A stretch of DNA of 13,167 bases from Clostridia bacterium (GTDB lineage Bacteria > Bacillota > Clostridia > Christensenellales > CAG-138). Location: NCBI GenBank assembly GCA_030530185.1, contig JAUMVL010000031.1, forward strand, positions 1 through 13,167, read 5' to 3'. Below, piece after piece: positions 1 to 7,389 of this stretch. The translations under genes were made by a program, and so were the position numbers. The notes under the pieces were generated by a model. The model was not told the DNA's origin. It searched no databases and saw only the letters and a list, made by a program, of their open reading frames with translations. Position 1 is the first letter of the stretch; each line of letters begins with the position of its first letter.

Positions 1-177
1 TCCCTCGGCTCGGATGCATTCTTCCCGTTCTTTGACAACATCGAGCGTGCGCACCGTTCCGGCGTCAAGTATATCGCCGAGCCGGGCGGTTCGATCCGGG
101 ATGACCTCGTGATCGACTGCTGCGACAAATACGGCATTGCGATGGCCTTCACCGGAATGCGCCTGTTCCATCATTGA
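1..177 (+). CDS. purH: PurH C-terminus (AICAR transformylase/IMP cyclohydrolase), 5'-truncated
   Basis: The window opens inside this gene; 58 codons remain before the TGA at 175-177. The translated end (SLGSDAFFPF, then EPGGSIRDD, then GIAMAFTGMRLFHH) matches the conserved C-terminal end of the AICAR formyltransferase domain of PurH. In the family this domain transfers a formyl group from 10-formyl-tetrahydrofolate to AICAR, and the N-terminal domain, not present here, closes the ring to IMP. These are the last two steps of purine synthesis, in the cytoplasm. Only ten bases separate its stop from the purD start, so the two are almost certainly co-transcribed. The identification rests on a short but very characteristic stretch. 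The start and promoter lie upstream of the window. Confidence 0.93.
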   Translation, partial: SLGSDAFFPFFDNIERAHRSGVKYIAEPGGSIRDDLVIDCCDKYGIAMAFTGMRLFHH

Positions 178-187
178 GGAGACGTCG

Positions 188-1456
188 ATGAAGGTACTGG
201 TGGTTGGCGGCGGAGGAAGGGAACACGCCATCGTAAAGAAACTAAAAGAAAACAAGGAGATCACATCACTGTACGTACTGCCGGGAAACGGCGGCATTGC
301 CCGCGATGCGACCTGTGTGAATATCGGCGCGACGGACCTGAACGGCATCGCGTCGTTCGCCGTTGAAAACGGAATCGACTATGCGGTTGTTACGCCCGAC
401 GATCCGCTTGTGCTCGGCGCGGTGGACTTGCTCGAAAGCAAGGGAATTTCCTGCTTTGGCCCGAGCAAAGCCGCGGCGATCATCGAAGGAAGCAAGGCGT
501 TTGCAAAGGATTTTATGAAGCGCCACAACATTCCGACGGCGGCGTACGAGACGTTCTCCGATCCCGAACAGGCGCTGGCGTATGTCGAAACCGCTTCGCT
601 TCCGGTTGTCGTCAAAGCGGACGGACTTGCGCTTGGAAAGGGCGTGGTCATCGCCGAAACGCGGGAAGCGGCACGGGAGGCCGTGCGCGCGGCGATGTGT
701 GAGCATAAGTTCGGTCACAGCGGCGAGGTCATCGTGATCGAAGAGTTTTTGACCGGGCCGGAAGTGTCCATACTCGCGTTCACCGACGGCAAGACAATCG
801 TTCCGATGGTCAGTTCCATGGATCATAAACGCGCAGGCGACGGCGATACCGGGCTGAACACCGGCGGCATGGGAACGGTTGCCCCGAATCCGTATTATAC
901 GGACGCCGTGGCAAAGGAATGTATGAAAACAATCTTTTTGCCGACGATCCGAGGATTGAAGGCGGAGGGACGCATGTTCAAGGGCTGCCTGTATTTCGGC
1001 TTGATGCTGACGCCCAACGGCCCCAAGGTCATCGAATACAACTGCCGCTTCGGCGATCCCGAAACGCAGGTCGTTCTGGCCCTTCTGAAAAGCGACCTCT
1101 TTACGATCTTCCGCGCCGTGACCGAACAGCGGCTTAGCGAGGTTCCGGTTGCTTTTTCCGATGGATACGCGGCATGCGTGATTCTGGCGTCGAAGGGCTA
1201 TCCGCTTTCTTATGAAAAAGGGTTTCCCATTGTGATGGAACAGGATGCACAGCCGCACGTGCTCATTGCGGGCGCAAAGGAGCAAAACGGACGGCTGATC
1301 ACAAGCGGCGGACGGGTGCTCGGCGTAATCGGTACGGGAGAAACGCTCGAAAAAGCACTGGACACTGCATATGCGCGGGTCAAAAAGATTTCGTTCGCAA
1401 ATGCATTTTATCGCAGCGACATCGGCGCACGGGCGAAAAAAGCAACGGAGGCATAA
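188..1456 (+). CDS. purD: Phosphoribosylamine-glycine ligase (GAR synthetase)
   Basis: PurD joins glycine to phosphoribosylamine using ATP to give GAR, the second step of purine synthesis. The 422 aa protein has the usual family length. Visible motifs are the N-terminal GGGGREHA (residues 7-14), the ATP-grasp segments VVVKADGLALGKG (140-152), EEFLTGPEVS (185-194) and DHKRAGDGDTGLNTGGMGT (212-230), and the metal/ATP-binding EYNCRFGDPETQV (283-295). I chose the ATG at 188 because the family begins with MKVLVVGGGG and because a purine-rich Shine-Dalgarno-like stretch (GAGGAGA) lies just upstream. An in-frame ATG at 137 lies inside purH and would add 17 unrelated residues. The stop codon directly abuts the purL start, which implies translational coupling. 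No damage or missing motif is apparent. Confidence 0.97.
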   Translation: MKVLVVGGGGREHAIVKKLKENKEITSLYVLPGNGGIARDATCVNIGATDLNGIASFAVENGIDYAVVTPDDPLVLGAVDLLESKGISCFGPSKAAAIIEGSKAFAKDFMKRHNIPTAAYETFSDPEQALAYVETASLPVVVKADGLALGKGVVIAETREAAREAVRAAMCEHKFGHSGEVIVIEEFLTGPEVSILAFTDGKTIVPMVSSMDHKRAGDGDTGLNTGGMGTVAPNPYYTDAVAKECMKTIFLPTIRGLKAEGRMFKGCLYFGLMLTPNGPKVIEYNCRFGDPETQVVLALLKSDLFTIFRAVTEQRLSEVPVAFSDGYAACVILASKGYPLSYEKGFPIVMEQDAQPHVLIAGAKEQNGRLITSGGRVLGVIGTGETLEKALDTAYARVKKISFANAFYRSDIGARAKKATEA

Positions 1457-4400
1457 ATGGTTTATCGCATTTTTGTAGAGAAAAAACAGGGCTTTTCGCA
1501 CGAAGCCGACGCGCTGAAAAAGGAAGCCGTCGAAACGCTCGGGATCGCATCCCTCAAGCGCGTGCGGATCCTGAACCGGTACGACGCGGAGAATATCTCG
1601 GAGGAGCTGTTTCATTCCGCCGTTTCCACCGTTTTTTCTGAACCGCAGGTCGATATCGCAACGGAGGAACCGGACCTTTCGGGGGCCGTCGTGTTTGCAG
1701 TGGAATATCTTCCGGGACAATTCGACCAGCGTGCAGACTCGGCGGCGCAGTGTATTCAGATTATCTCACAGGGCGAACGGCCGCTGATCCGTTCAGCCAA
1801 GGTGTATGCCCTTTACGGCAGCCTGACCGAGCGGGATATCTCCGAGCTCAAAAAGTATGTGATTAACCCCGTCGAGGCGCGGGAAGCATCGCTTCAAAAA
1901 CCGGAGACGCTTGTCACGGCTTATGCAATACCGACCGAGGTCCAGACTCTTAAGGGATTTACAAAACTGGATCGTGCGGGACTTGAACGGTTCGTTCGCG
2001 ATTACGGTCTGGCGATGGACGCGGATGATATCGCATTCTGCCAGCAGTATTTTCTTTCCGAACAGCGGGATCCCACGATCACCGAGATTCGGATGATCGA
2101 CACCTATTGGTCGGACCACTGTCGGCACACGACGTTTTTGACCGTCATTGATGACGTGAAGTTTGAAGATGCGCTCCTGGAACGCGCGTATCAGGACTAT
2201 CTGTCCGTGCGCCGGTCGCTCGGCCGCACCAAGCCGATCTGCCTGATGGACATTGCGACAATTGCAGTGAAGGCGCTTCGCAAGGCGGGCAAGCTGGACA
2301 AGCTTGATGAGTCCGAGGAGATCAATGCCTGCACGGTCAAAATTGATGTCGAGGCCGATGGAAAAACCGAGCCGTGGCTGTTGCTGTTCAAAAATGAAAC
2401 GCACAACCATCCGACGGAGATTGAACCGTTCGGCGGCGCGGCGACCTGCATCGGCGGCGCGATCCGCGATCCGCTTTCGGGACGATCGTACGTTTACGGC
2501 GCGATGCGCGTGACCGGAGCAGCCGATCCGACGGTTCCGGTATCCGAAACGATTCCGGGCAAGCTGCCCCAGCGCAAACTTGTGACCACGGCGGCTGCGG
2601 GATACTCGTCCTACGGCAATCAGATCGGCCTTGCAACCGGCATCGTCGATGAGATTTATCATCCGGGTTATGCAGCAAAGCGGATGGAGATCGGCGCGGT
2701 CATCGCGGCTGCTCCGGCAGAGAACGTCCGACGGGAACGGCCGGAAGCGGGAGATGTGGTCATTCTGCTCGGCGGTTCGACGGGGCGCGACGGCATCGGC
2801 GGCGCGACCGGATCGAGCAAGGCGCACAACGCGCATTCGGTCGAAACCTGCGGCGCCGAGGTGCAGAAGGGCAATGCGCCCGAGGAGCGCAAGCTGCAGC
2901 GCCTGTTCCGCAATCCGATCGCATGCCGTATGATCAAGCGCTGCAACGATTTCGGCGCGGGCGGCGTTTCGGTTGCAATCGGCGAGCTTGCGGACGGACT
3001 CTTGATCAATTTGAATGCAGTACCCAAAAAGTATGAGGGGCTGGACGGCACCGAGCTCGCAATCAGCGAATCGCAGGAGCGCATGGCGGTGGTTGTCGAA
3101 AAAGAAAATGTCGAAGCGTTTTTGGCACTTGCCGATGCGGAAAACTTGCAGGCATGTCCCGTCGCGGTCGTGACGAAGGAGCCGCGGCTGGTGATGGAGT
3201 GGAACGGCAAAAAGATCGTCGATGTCAGTCGGGCATTTTTGAACTCCAACGGTGCGGACAAGCACATTACGATCGCCCCCGAAAAGCCGCACCTTCGGGC
3301 GCATACGGTCACGGGCGGCTTTGCGGAAAACATGCGGCGCATGGCGAGCGATCTCAACATCTGCTCTAAACGCGGCCTGTCCGAGCGCTTCGACTCGACG
3401 ATCGGCGCGGGAACGGTGCTGATGCCCTTTGGAGGCAAGTATCAGCAGACGCCGATTCAGGCGATGGTGCAGAAAATCTCGATGGAAGAAAAGCATACGT
3501 CCGACTGTTCGCTGATGGCTTGGGGATATGACCCGATCCTCACAAGCGAGAGTCCGTTTCACGGCGCCTATTCGGCTGTAGTGGAATCGGTCAGCAAGCT
3601 GATTGCAACGGGCGCATCGTTCGAGGACGTCTACTTAACGTTCCAGGAATACTTTGAAAAGCCAGGTCATGACGGCAAGCGCTGGGGGAAGCCGTTTTCG
3701 GCGCTGCTCGGAGCGTTCGAGGCACAGATGGCACTTGGCATCGGCGCGATCGGCGGCAAGGATTCGATGAGCGGCACGTTTGAAAAGCTTGACGTCCCGC
3801 CGACGCTCGTTTCCTTTGCGGTCACGACCGAAAAGGTACGGAACATCGTGTCCAATGACTGCAAGGCGGCAGGGCATTCGCTTGTGCTGCTCAGCCCGCA
3901 TTATGACGAAAACGGACTGGCCGACGCAGATTCCTTGAAGAAACTCTATGCCCGCGTGACGGATCTGTTCCGTACGGGCAAAGCCGTTGCGGGTTATACG
4001 CCCGAGCGCGGCGGCGTTGCTGCGGCAGTTATGAAAATGTGCTTCGGAAACGGCTTCGGCTGCCGGTTCAACGAGAACCTTCCGCTTGCTGAATTGTTCC
4101 GCGATCAGGCGGGCCGGTTCGTGTTCGAGGTTACCGAACCGATCGAGGGCGCAACGTACATCGGTATCGTTACCGATGACGGGCTGTTTGCGCTTGGAAC
4201 GGAGCATCTGGACGCTGCTTCGCTGCAAAAGACGTACGAGGACAAGCTCGAAAGCGTTTATCCGTGCAATATATCGTCCGAGGGCAAGATCGGCAATTTC
4301 TACTATGCGGTCGAATCGCATCATAAAGCGGCGGTGTCCGTGGCAAAGCCGCGCGTGCTGATCCCGGCCTTCCCGGGGACAAACTGCGAGTACGACAGCG

Positions 4401-5143
4401 CCAAAGCGGTGCGCGATGCCGGTGCAGAGCCCATCGTCCTCGTTTTGAACAACCGCACGCCGACGGGCATCAGCCAGTCGATCGAACGGTTTGCAAAGGA
4501 GCTGTCCAATGCGCAGATGGTGTTTATCCCGGGCGGATTCTCGGGCGGGGATGAACCGGACGGCAGCGGCAAGTTCATTACGGCGTTCTTCCGCAATGCC
4601 GCGATTAAAGACGGCGTGACGGAGCTTTTGGAAAAGCGAGAGGGGCTCATGTGCGGCATCTGCAACGGCTTCCAGGCGTTGATTAAACTCGGCCTTGTTC
4701 CGTATGGAAAAATCATCGATGCGGACGCAACCTGTCCCACGCTGACCTACAACACAATCGGGCGCCATCAGTCGCGCATCGTTCAGACGCGAATTGCGTC
4801 GAACAAGTCCCCGTGGCTGAGCTTGATGCACGTCGGAGAAGTCGTAAATGTGCCGATCTCGCATGGCGAGGGCCGGTTTGTCGGGAACGAAGCGTTGATT
4901 CGCAAGCTTGCCGAGAACGGTCAGATTGCGACGCAGTACGTCGATCTGGACGGCAATGCGACGATGGACGTCCATTTTAATCCGAACGGATCGCTGTATG
5001 CGATCGAGGGCATCACATCCCCTGACGGACGCGTGTTCGGCAAGATGGGACACAGCGAACGCGTCGGAGAGGGTCTTTACAAAAACGTGCCGGGGAATTA
5101 CAATATCCGTATGTTTGAAGCCGCGGTACGATACTTCCGATAA
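1457..5143 (+). CDS. purL: Phosphoribosylformylglycinamidine synthase, single-chain form with fused glutaminase
   Basis: FGAM synthase converts FGAR to FGAM using ATP and glutamine. At 1228 aa this is the large single-chain form, in which PurS-like, PurL and PurQ portions are fused, rather than the split PurS/PurL/PurQ of Bacillus subtilis. In order: an N-terminal PurS-like region, a linker with YWSDHCRHTTF (217-227), a first synthetase half with NETHNHP (313-319), a second half with GGKDSMSG (766-773), and a class I glutamine amidotransferase domain from about residue 966 (PGTNCEYDS at 973-981). The glutaminase triad looks intact: nucleophile Cys1069 in GICNG, and His1136 and Glu1138 in SHGEGR. 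The ATG directly follows the purD stop, with ACGGAGG as ribosome binding site. A fused enzyme of this length and motif style is common in Clostridia, Bacteroidetes and streptococci, as well as in longer form in proteobacteria. Confidence 0.97.
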   Translation: MVYRIFVEKKQGFSHEADALKKEAVETLGIASLKRVRILNRYDAENISEELFHSAVSTVFSEPQVDIATEEPDLSGAVVFAVEYLPGQFDQRADSAAQCIQIISQGERPLIRSAKVYALYGSLTERDISELKKYVINPVEAREASLQKPETLVTAYAIPTEVQTLKGFTKLDRAGLERFVRDYGLAMDADDIAFCQQYFLSEQRDPTITEIRMIDTYWSDHCRHTTFLTVIDDVKFEDALLERAYQDYLSVRRSLGRTKPICLMDIATIAVKALRKAGKLDKLDESEEINACTVKIDVEADGKTEPWLLLFKNETHNHPTEIEPFGGAATCIGGAIRDPLSGRSYVYGAMRVTGAADPTVPVSETIPGKLPQRKLVTTAAAGYSSYGNQIGLATGIVDEIYHPGYAAKRMEIGAVIAAAPAENVRRERPEAGDVVILLGGSTGRDGIGGATGSSKAHNAHSVETCGAEVQKGNAPEERKLQRLFRNPIACRMIKRCNDFGAGGVSVAIGELADGLLINLNAVPKKYEGLDGTELAISESQERMAVVVEKENVEAFLALADAENLQACPVAVVTKEPRLVMEWNGKKIVDVSRAFLNSNGADKHITIAPEKPHLRAHTVTGGFAENMRRMASDLNICSKRGLSERFDSTIGAGTVLMPFGGKYQQTPIQAMVQKISMEEKHTSDCSLMAWGYDPILTSESPFHGAYSAVVESVSKLIATGASFEDVYLTFQEYFEKPGHDGKRWGKPFSALLGAFEAQMALGIGAIGGKDSMSGTFEKLDVPPTLVSFAVTTEKVRNIVSNDCKAAGHSLVLLSPHYDENGLADADSLKKLYARVTDLFRTGKAVAGYTPERGGVAAAVMKMCFGNGFGCRFNENLPLAELFRDQAGRFVFEVTEPIEGATYIGIVTDDGLFALGTEHLDAASLQKTYEDKLESVYPCNISSEGKIGNFYYAVESHHKAAVSVAKPRVLIPAFPGTNCEYDSAKAVRDAGAEPIVLVLNNRTPTGISQSIERFAKELSNAQMVFIPGGFSGGDEPDGSGKFITAFFRNAAIKDGVTELLEKREGLMCGICNGFQALIKLGLVPYGKIIDADATCPTLTYNTIGRHQSRIVQTRIASNKSPWLSLMHVGEVVNVPISHGEGRFVGNEALIRKLAENGQIATQYVDLDGNATMDVHFNPNGSLYAIEGITSPDGRVFGKMGHSERVGEGLYKNVPGNYNIRMFEAAVRYFR

Positions 5144-5161
5144 TCTTATAAGGAGGGCAAC

Positions 5162-6838
5162 ATGGCCTATTTAACCGACATCGAAATTGCACAGCAGTGC
5201 CAAATGAAACCCATCACCGAGATCGCTGCCCGCGCACACGTGGACGAGCGTTATCTCGAACCCTACGGCCGGTATAAGGCCAAGGTCGATCCTGCTCTTT
5301 TGAAGGAGACCGACCGGCCCGACGGCAAGCTGATTCTTGTTACCGCGATTACGCCGACGCCTGCGGGCGAGGGCAAGACGACAACGACGATCGGCCTTGC
5401 GGACGGACTTGCTCGCATCGGCAAGGATGTTACCGTTGCGCTGCGTGAACCGTCGCTGGGACCGGTGTTCGGCGTCAAAGGCGGCGCGGCGGGCGGCGGC
5501 TATGCGCAGGTTGTCCCGATGGAGGATATCAACCTGCACTTCACGGGTGACTTCCATGCGATCGGCGCAGCAAACAACCTGCTTGCGGCCATGCTGGACA
5601 ACCACATCCAGCAGGGCAACGCGCTCGGGATCGACGTGCGCAAGATTACCTGGAAGCGCTGTGTCGATATGAACGACCGGCAGTTGCGCAATATCGTGGA
5701 CGGCCTCGGCGGAAAGCCGAACGGCACTCCGCGTGAGGACGGATTCGACATCACGGTTGCCAGTGAGATCATGGCTGTGTTCTGCCTTGCCAGCTCGATT
5801 ACCGATCTCAAAGCGCGCCTTTCCCGCATTATCGTCGGTTATACCTATGACGACAAGCCCGTTACGGCGGGCGATCTGAAGGCCGTCGGCGCAATGACCG
5901 CACTTTTGAAGGATGCGCTGAAGCCGAACCTTGTGCAGACGCTCGAAGGCACGCCTGCATTTGTGCACGGCGGCCCGTTCGCGAATATCGCGCACGGCTG
6001 CAATTCGGTCATGGCAACGCGCCTTGCGCTGAAGATGGGCGACTACACGGTAACGGAAGCCGGTTTCGGCGCCGATCTCGGTGCGGAGAAGTTCCTTGAC
6101 ATCAAGTGTCGTATGGCGGGACTCGTTCCCGATGCCGTTGTGATCGTGGCAACGGTTCGCGCACTCAAGATGCATGGCGGGCTCGATAAAAAGCAGCTTG
6201 CCACCGAGGACCTTGTCGCACTCGAAAAAGGCATTCCGAACTTGCTGCGGCATGTGTCGAACATCAAGAACGTCTATCAGCTCCCGTGCGTTGTCGCAGT
6301 CAACCGGTTCCCGACCGATACCGACGCCGAGATTGACTTCATCATCGAAAAGTGCCGTGCACTCGGCGTGAACACGGTACTGTCCACGGTCTGGGCTGAT
6401 GGCGGCAAGGGCGGCGAAGCGCTTGCAAGGGAGGTCGTGCGGCTTTGCGAACAGGAGCAGGGTAACTTTACGTTCTCCTACGAGCTTGACGGAAGCATTG
6501 AGGACAAGATCAACGCAGTCGTCACCAAGATCTACGGCGGTGACGGCATCTCGATTCTGCCGAATGCCAAGAAGCAGATTCAGCAGCTGACCGCACTCGG
6601 GTTCGACAAGCTCCCGATCTGTATCGCCAAGACACAGTACAGCTTTTCGGACGACCCGACCAAGCTCGGCGCACCGGAGCACTTCACGGTAACCGTCAAG
6701 AACGTCAAGGTTTCGGCGGGCGCGGGGTTTGTCGTCGTTCTGACCGGCGATATCATGACGATGCCGGGCCTTCCGAAAGTTCCGGCTGCCGAAAAGATCG
6801 ACGTGGACGAGAACGGCAAGATCACGGGCTTGTTCTGA
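5162..6838 (+). CDS. fhs: Formate-tetrahydrofolate ligase (10-formyl-THF synthetase)
   Basis: This enzyme makes 10-formyl-tetrahydrofolate from formate, tetrahydrofolate and ATP in the cytoplasm. The length of 558 aa is normal for the monofunctional bacterial enzyme. Family motifs are the P-loop PAGEGKTTT (67-75), REPSLGPVFGVKGGAAGGG (95-113), HFTGDFHAIGAANNLLAA (126-143) and, further on, HGGPFANIAHGCNS and TVWADGGKGG; the C-terminal GDIMTMPGLPKVPAAEKID is also typical. The ATG at 5162 is preceded by a near-perfect AAGGAGG at 5149-5155, 18 bases after the purL stop, so it appears to belong to the purine operon. The placement makes sense because PurH (and PurN, if formyl-THF dependent) consume its product. 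The same enzyme is also part of the acetogenic Wood-Ljungdahl pathway, but nothing else of that pathway is in the window. Confidence 0.97.
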   Translation: MAYLTDIEIAQQCQMKPITEIAARAHVDERYLEPYGRYKAKVDPALLKETDRPDGKLILVTAITPTPAGEGKTTTTIGLADGLARIGKDVTVALREPSLGPVFGVKGGAAGGGYAQVVPMEDINLHFTGDFHAIGAANNLLAAMLDNHIQQGNALGIDVRKITWKRCVDMNDRQLRNIVDGLGGKPNGTPREDGFDITVASEIMAVFCLASSITDLKARLSRIIVGYTYDDKPVTAGDLKAVGAMTALLKDALKPNLVQTLEGTPAFVHGGPFANIAHGCNSVMATRLALKMGDYTVTEAGFGADLGAEKFLDIKCRMAGLVPDAVVIVATVRALKMHGGLDKKQLATEDLVALEKGIPNLLRHVSNIKNVYQLPCVVAVNRFPTDTDAEIDFIIEKCRALGVNTVLSTVWADGGKGGEALAREVVRLCEQEQGNFTFSYELDGSIEDKINAVVTKIYGGDGISILPNAKKQIQQLTALGFDKLPICIAKTQYSFSDDPTKLGAPEHFTVTVKNVKVSAGAGFVVVLTGDIMTMPGLPKVPAAEKIDVDENGKITGLF

Positions 6839-6848
6839 GCAGACTGCG

Positions 6849-7010
6849 ATGAAGAACGATTTGATTTGGATGGTTCCGGTTGCGTTGATCATCGGCCTTT
6901 TCATCGGCGAGCTGATCCACAATGTCCCGGTTGGCGTTCTGATCGGCGGCGCTGTTGCGTCTGCCGGTGCGGCATTGCTGCATGTCCTGCGCTCCCGGAA
7001 GGGGCGATGA
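6849..7010 (+). CDS. Small membrane protein, copy 1 of a tandem paralogous pair
   Basis: This 53-codon frame starts ten bases after the fhs stop. The protein begins MKNDLIWMVP, has one or two hydrophobic helices (about residues 8-23 and 26-46) broken by an ELIHN segment, and ends in a basic tail (RSRKGR). The same pattern recurs in the next gene: MKN start, tryptophan and proline near residues 7-11, IGLxIGxLIHN, then a glycine-rich hydrophobic stretch and a basic end. That similarity is the main reason to believe this short frame is translated. The ribosome binding site is weak (GAGCAG at 6837-6842, overlapping the fhs stop), so translation may depend on coupling to fhs. I do not recognise a named family. 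The Gly-rich helices suggest packing with another membrane helix, but that is inference. Confidence 0.7.
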   Translation: MKNDLIWMVPVALIIGLFIGELIHNVPVGVLIGGAVASAGAALLHVLRSRKGR

Positions 7011-7067
7011 ATCGAACCGGACAAAACGGACTTGCTTTCCGTGCATAAGAACGATACCTGCATTTTC

Positions 7068-7072
7068 GGAGG
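7068..7072 (+). promoter_or_regulatory. Ribosome binding site fixing a GTG start
   Basis: GGAGG lies six bases before GTG at 7079. It favours GTG over the in-frame ATG at 7097. The choice is strengthened because the GTG start gives an MKNN beginning that matches the MKND beginning of the upstream paralogue. Confidence 0.65.
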
Positions 7073-7078
7073 TCAAGG

Positions 7079-7267
7079 GTGAAAAACAATTTTGCTATGT
7101 GGCTCTTGCCGACCGGGATTCTGATCGGCCTTTTGATCGGAGGTCTGATTCATAACACGTCGTTCGGCATTGCAATCGGCGCGCTGCTGTCGATGATCGC
7201 AACGTTGATCGTTCGGTTTTTGCAGAATCGGAAGCGGCAGAAGCGGGACGACGACCACAACATATAG
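7079..7267 (+). CDS. Small membrane protein, copy 2 of the tandem paralogous pair
   Basis: This 62 aa protein aligns along most of its length with the product of 6849-7010, with one residue inserted near the start. Conserved features are MKN, tryptophan and proline (W8, P11), IGLLIGGLIHN (about 16-26) and a second glycine-containing hydrophobic helix (about 29-49). The tail is strongly basic and then acidic (QNRKRQKRDDDHN), probably cytoplasmic by the positive-inside rule. It starts with GTG behind a good GGAGG. The 68 bases between the pair contain no clear promoter or terminator, so both probably ride on the purine operon transcript and end at the hairpin at 7303-7333. The function is unknown. 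Small Gly-rich membrane proteins of this type occur widely in Clostridia, but I cannot name a family. Confidence 0.8.
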   Translation: MKNNFAMWLLPTGILIGLLIGGLIHNTSFGIAIGALLSMIATLIVRFLQNRKRQKRDDDHNI

Positions 7268-7302
7268 CAATCTTTTTTGCAAAAAGCACCACAAAAAGCG
7301 TT

Positions 7303-7333
7303 CGGGCGGTTGACAAGCACCGCCCGTTGTTTT
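7303..7333 (+). terminator. Rho-independent terminator of the purine/fhs/small-protein unit
   Basis: An 8-bp perfect GC-rich stem (CGGGCGGT at 7303-7310 with ACCGCCCG at 7319-7326) closes an 8-base loop and is followed by the T-rich TTGTTTT. It lies 35 bases past the stop of the second small gene. The -35 hexamer of the next promoter begins at the last base of the left arm and runs through the loop, so terminator and promoter share DNA. Confidence 0.7.
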
Positions 7334-7338
7334 ACAAT
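7310..7338 (+). promoter_or_regulatory. Vegetative (sigma-A type) promoter for the 7390-9132 operon
   Basis: TTGACA (7310-7315) and TACAAT (7333-7338) are separated by exactly 17 bases. The -35 is a perfect consensus match and the -10 differs from TATAAT at one base. Transcription would start near 7345, about 45 bases before the ATG at 7390. An A/T-rich leader follows. It is the best promoter I can see in the window. Confidence 0.85.
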
Positions 7339-7389
7339 AAAAAAGAATATAGGAAAACTATATCCAATCTTATTGTATGAGGGGTTATT

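Noticed and set aside
266..1720. Long open frame on the minus strand across purD and the purL start
   Set aside because: It is antisense to two certain genes, has a Cys/Arg/His-rich composition without any family motif, and is a by-product of codon bias in a GC-rich coding strand.
1793..5053. Two long minus-strand open frames opposite purL (1793-3562 and 3635-5053)
   Set aside because: Both are mirrored from purL codons, Arg/His/Ala-rich and without recognisable domains or a good ribosome binding site.
7007..7048. A 13-codon frame overlapping the stop of the first small gene (ATGA overlap)
   Set aside because: It is too short to support, has no ribosome binding site, and has no match to the neighbouring small proteins.
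5171..7063. A 630-codon minus-strand frame opposite fhs and the first small gene
   Set aside because: It lies entirely opposite fhs, which has all family motifs, and its translation has no recognisable domain.
7271..7285. CTTTTT-TGC-AAAAAG inverted repeat after the second small gene
   Set aside because: An A/T-only stem with a three-base loop is unstable and common in spacers. The GC-rich hairpin at 7303 is the better terminator.
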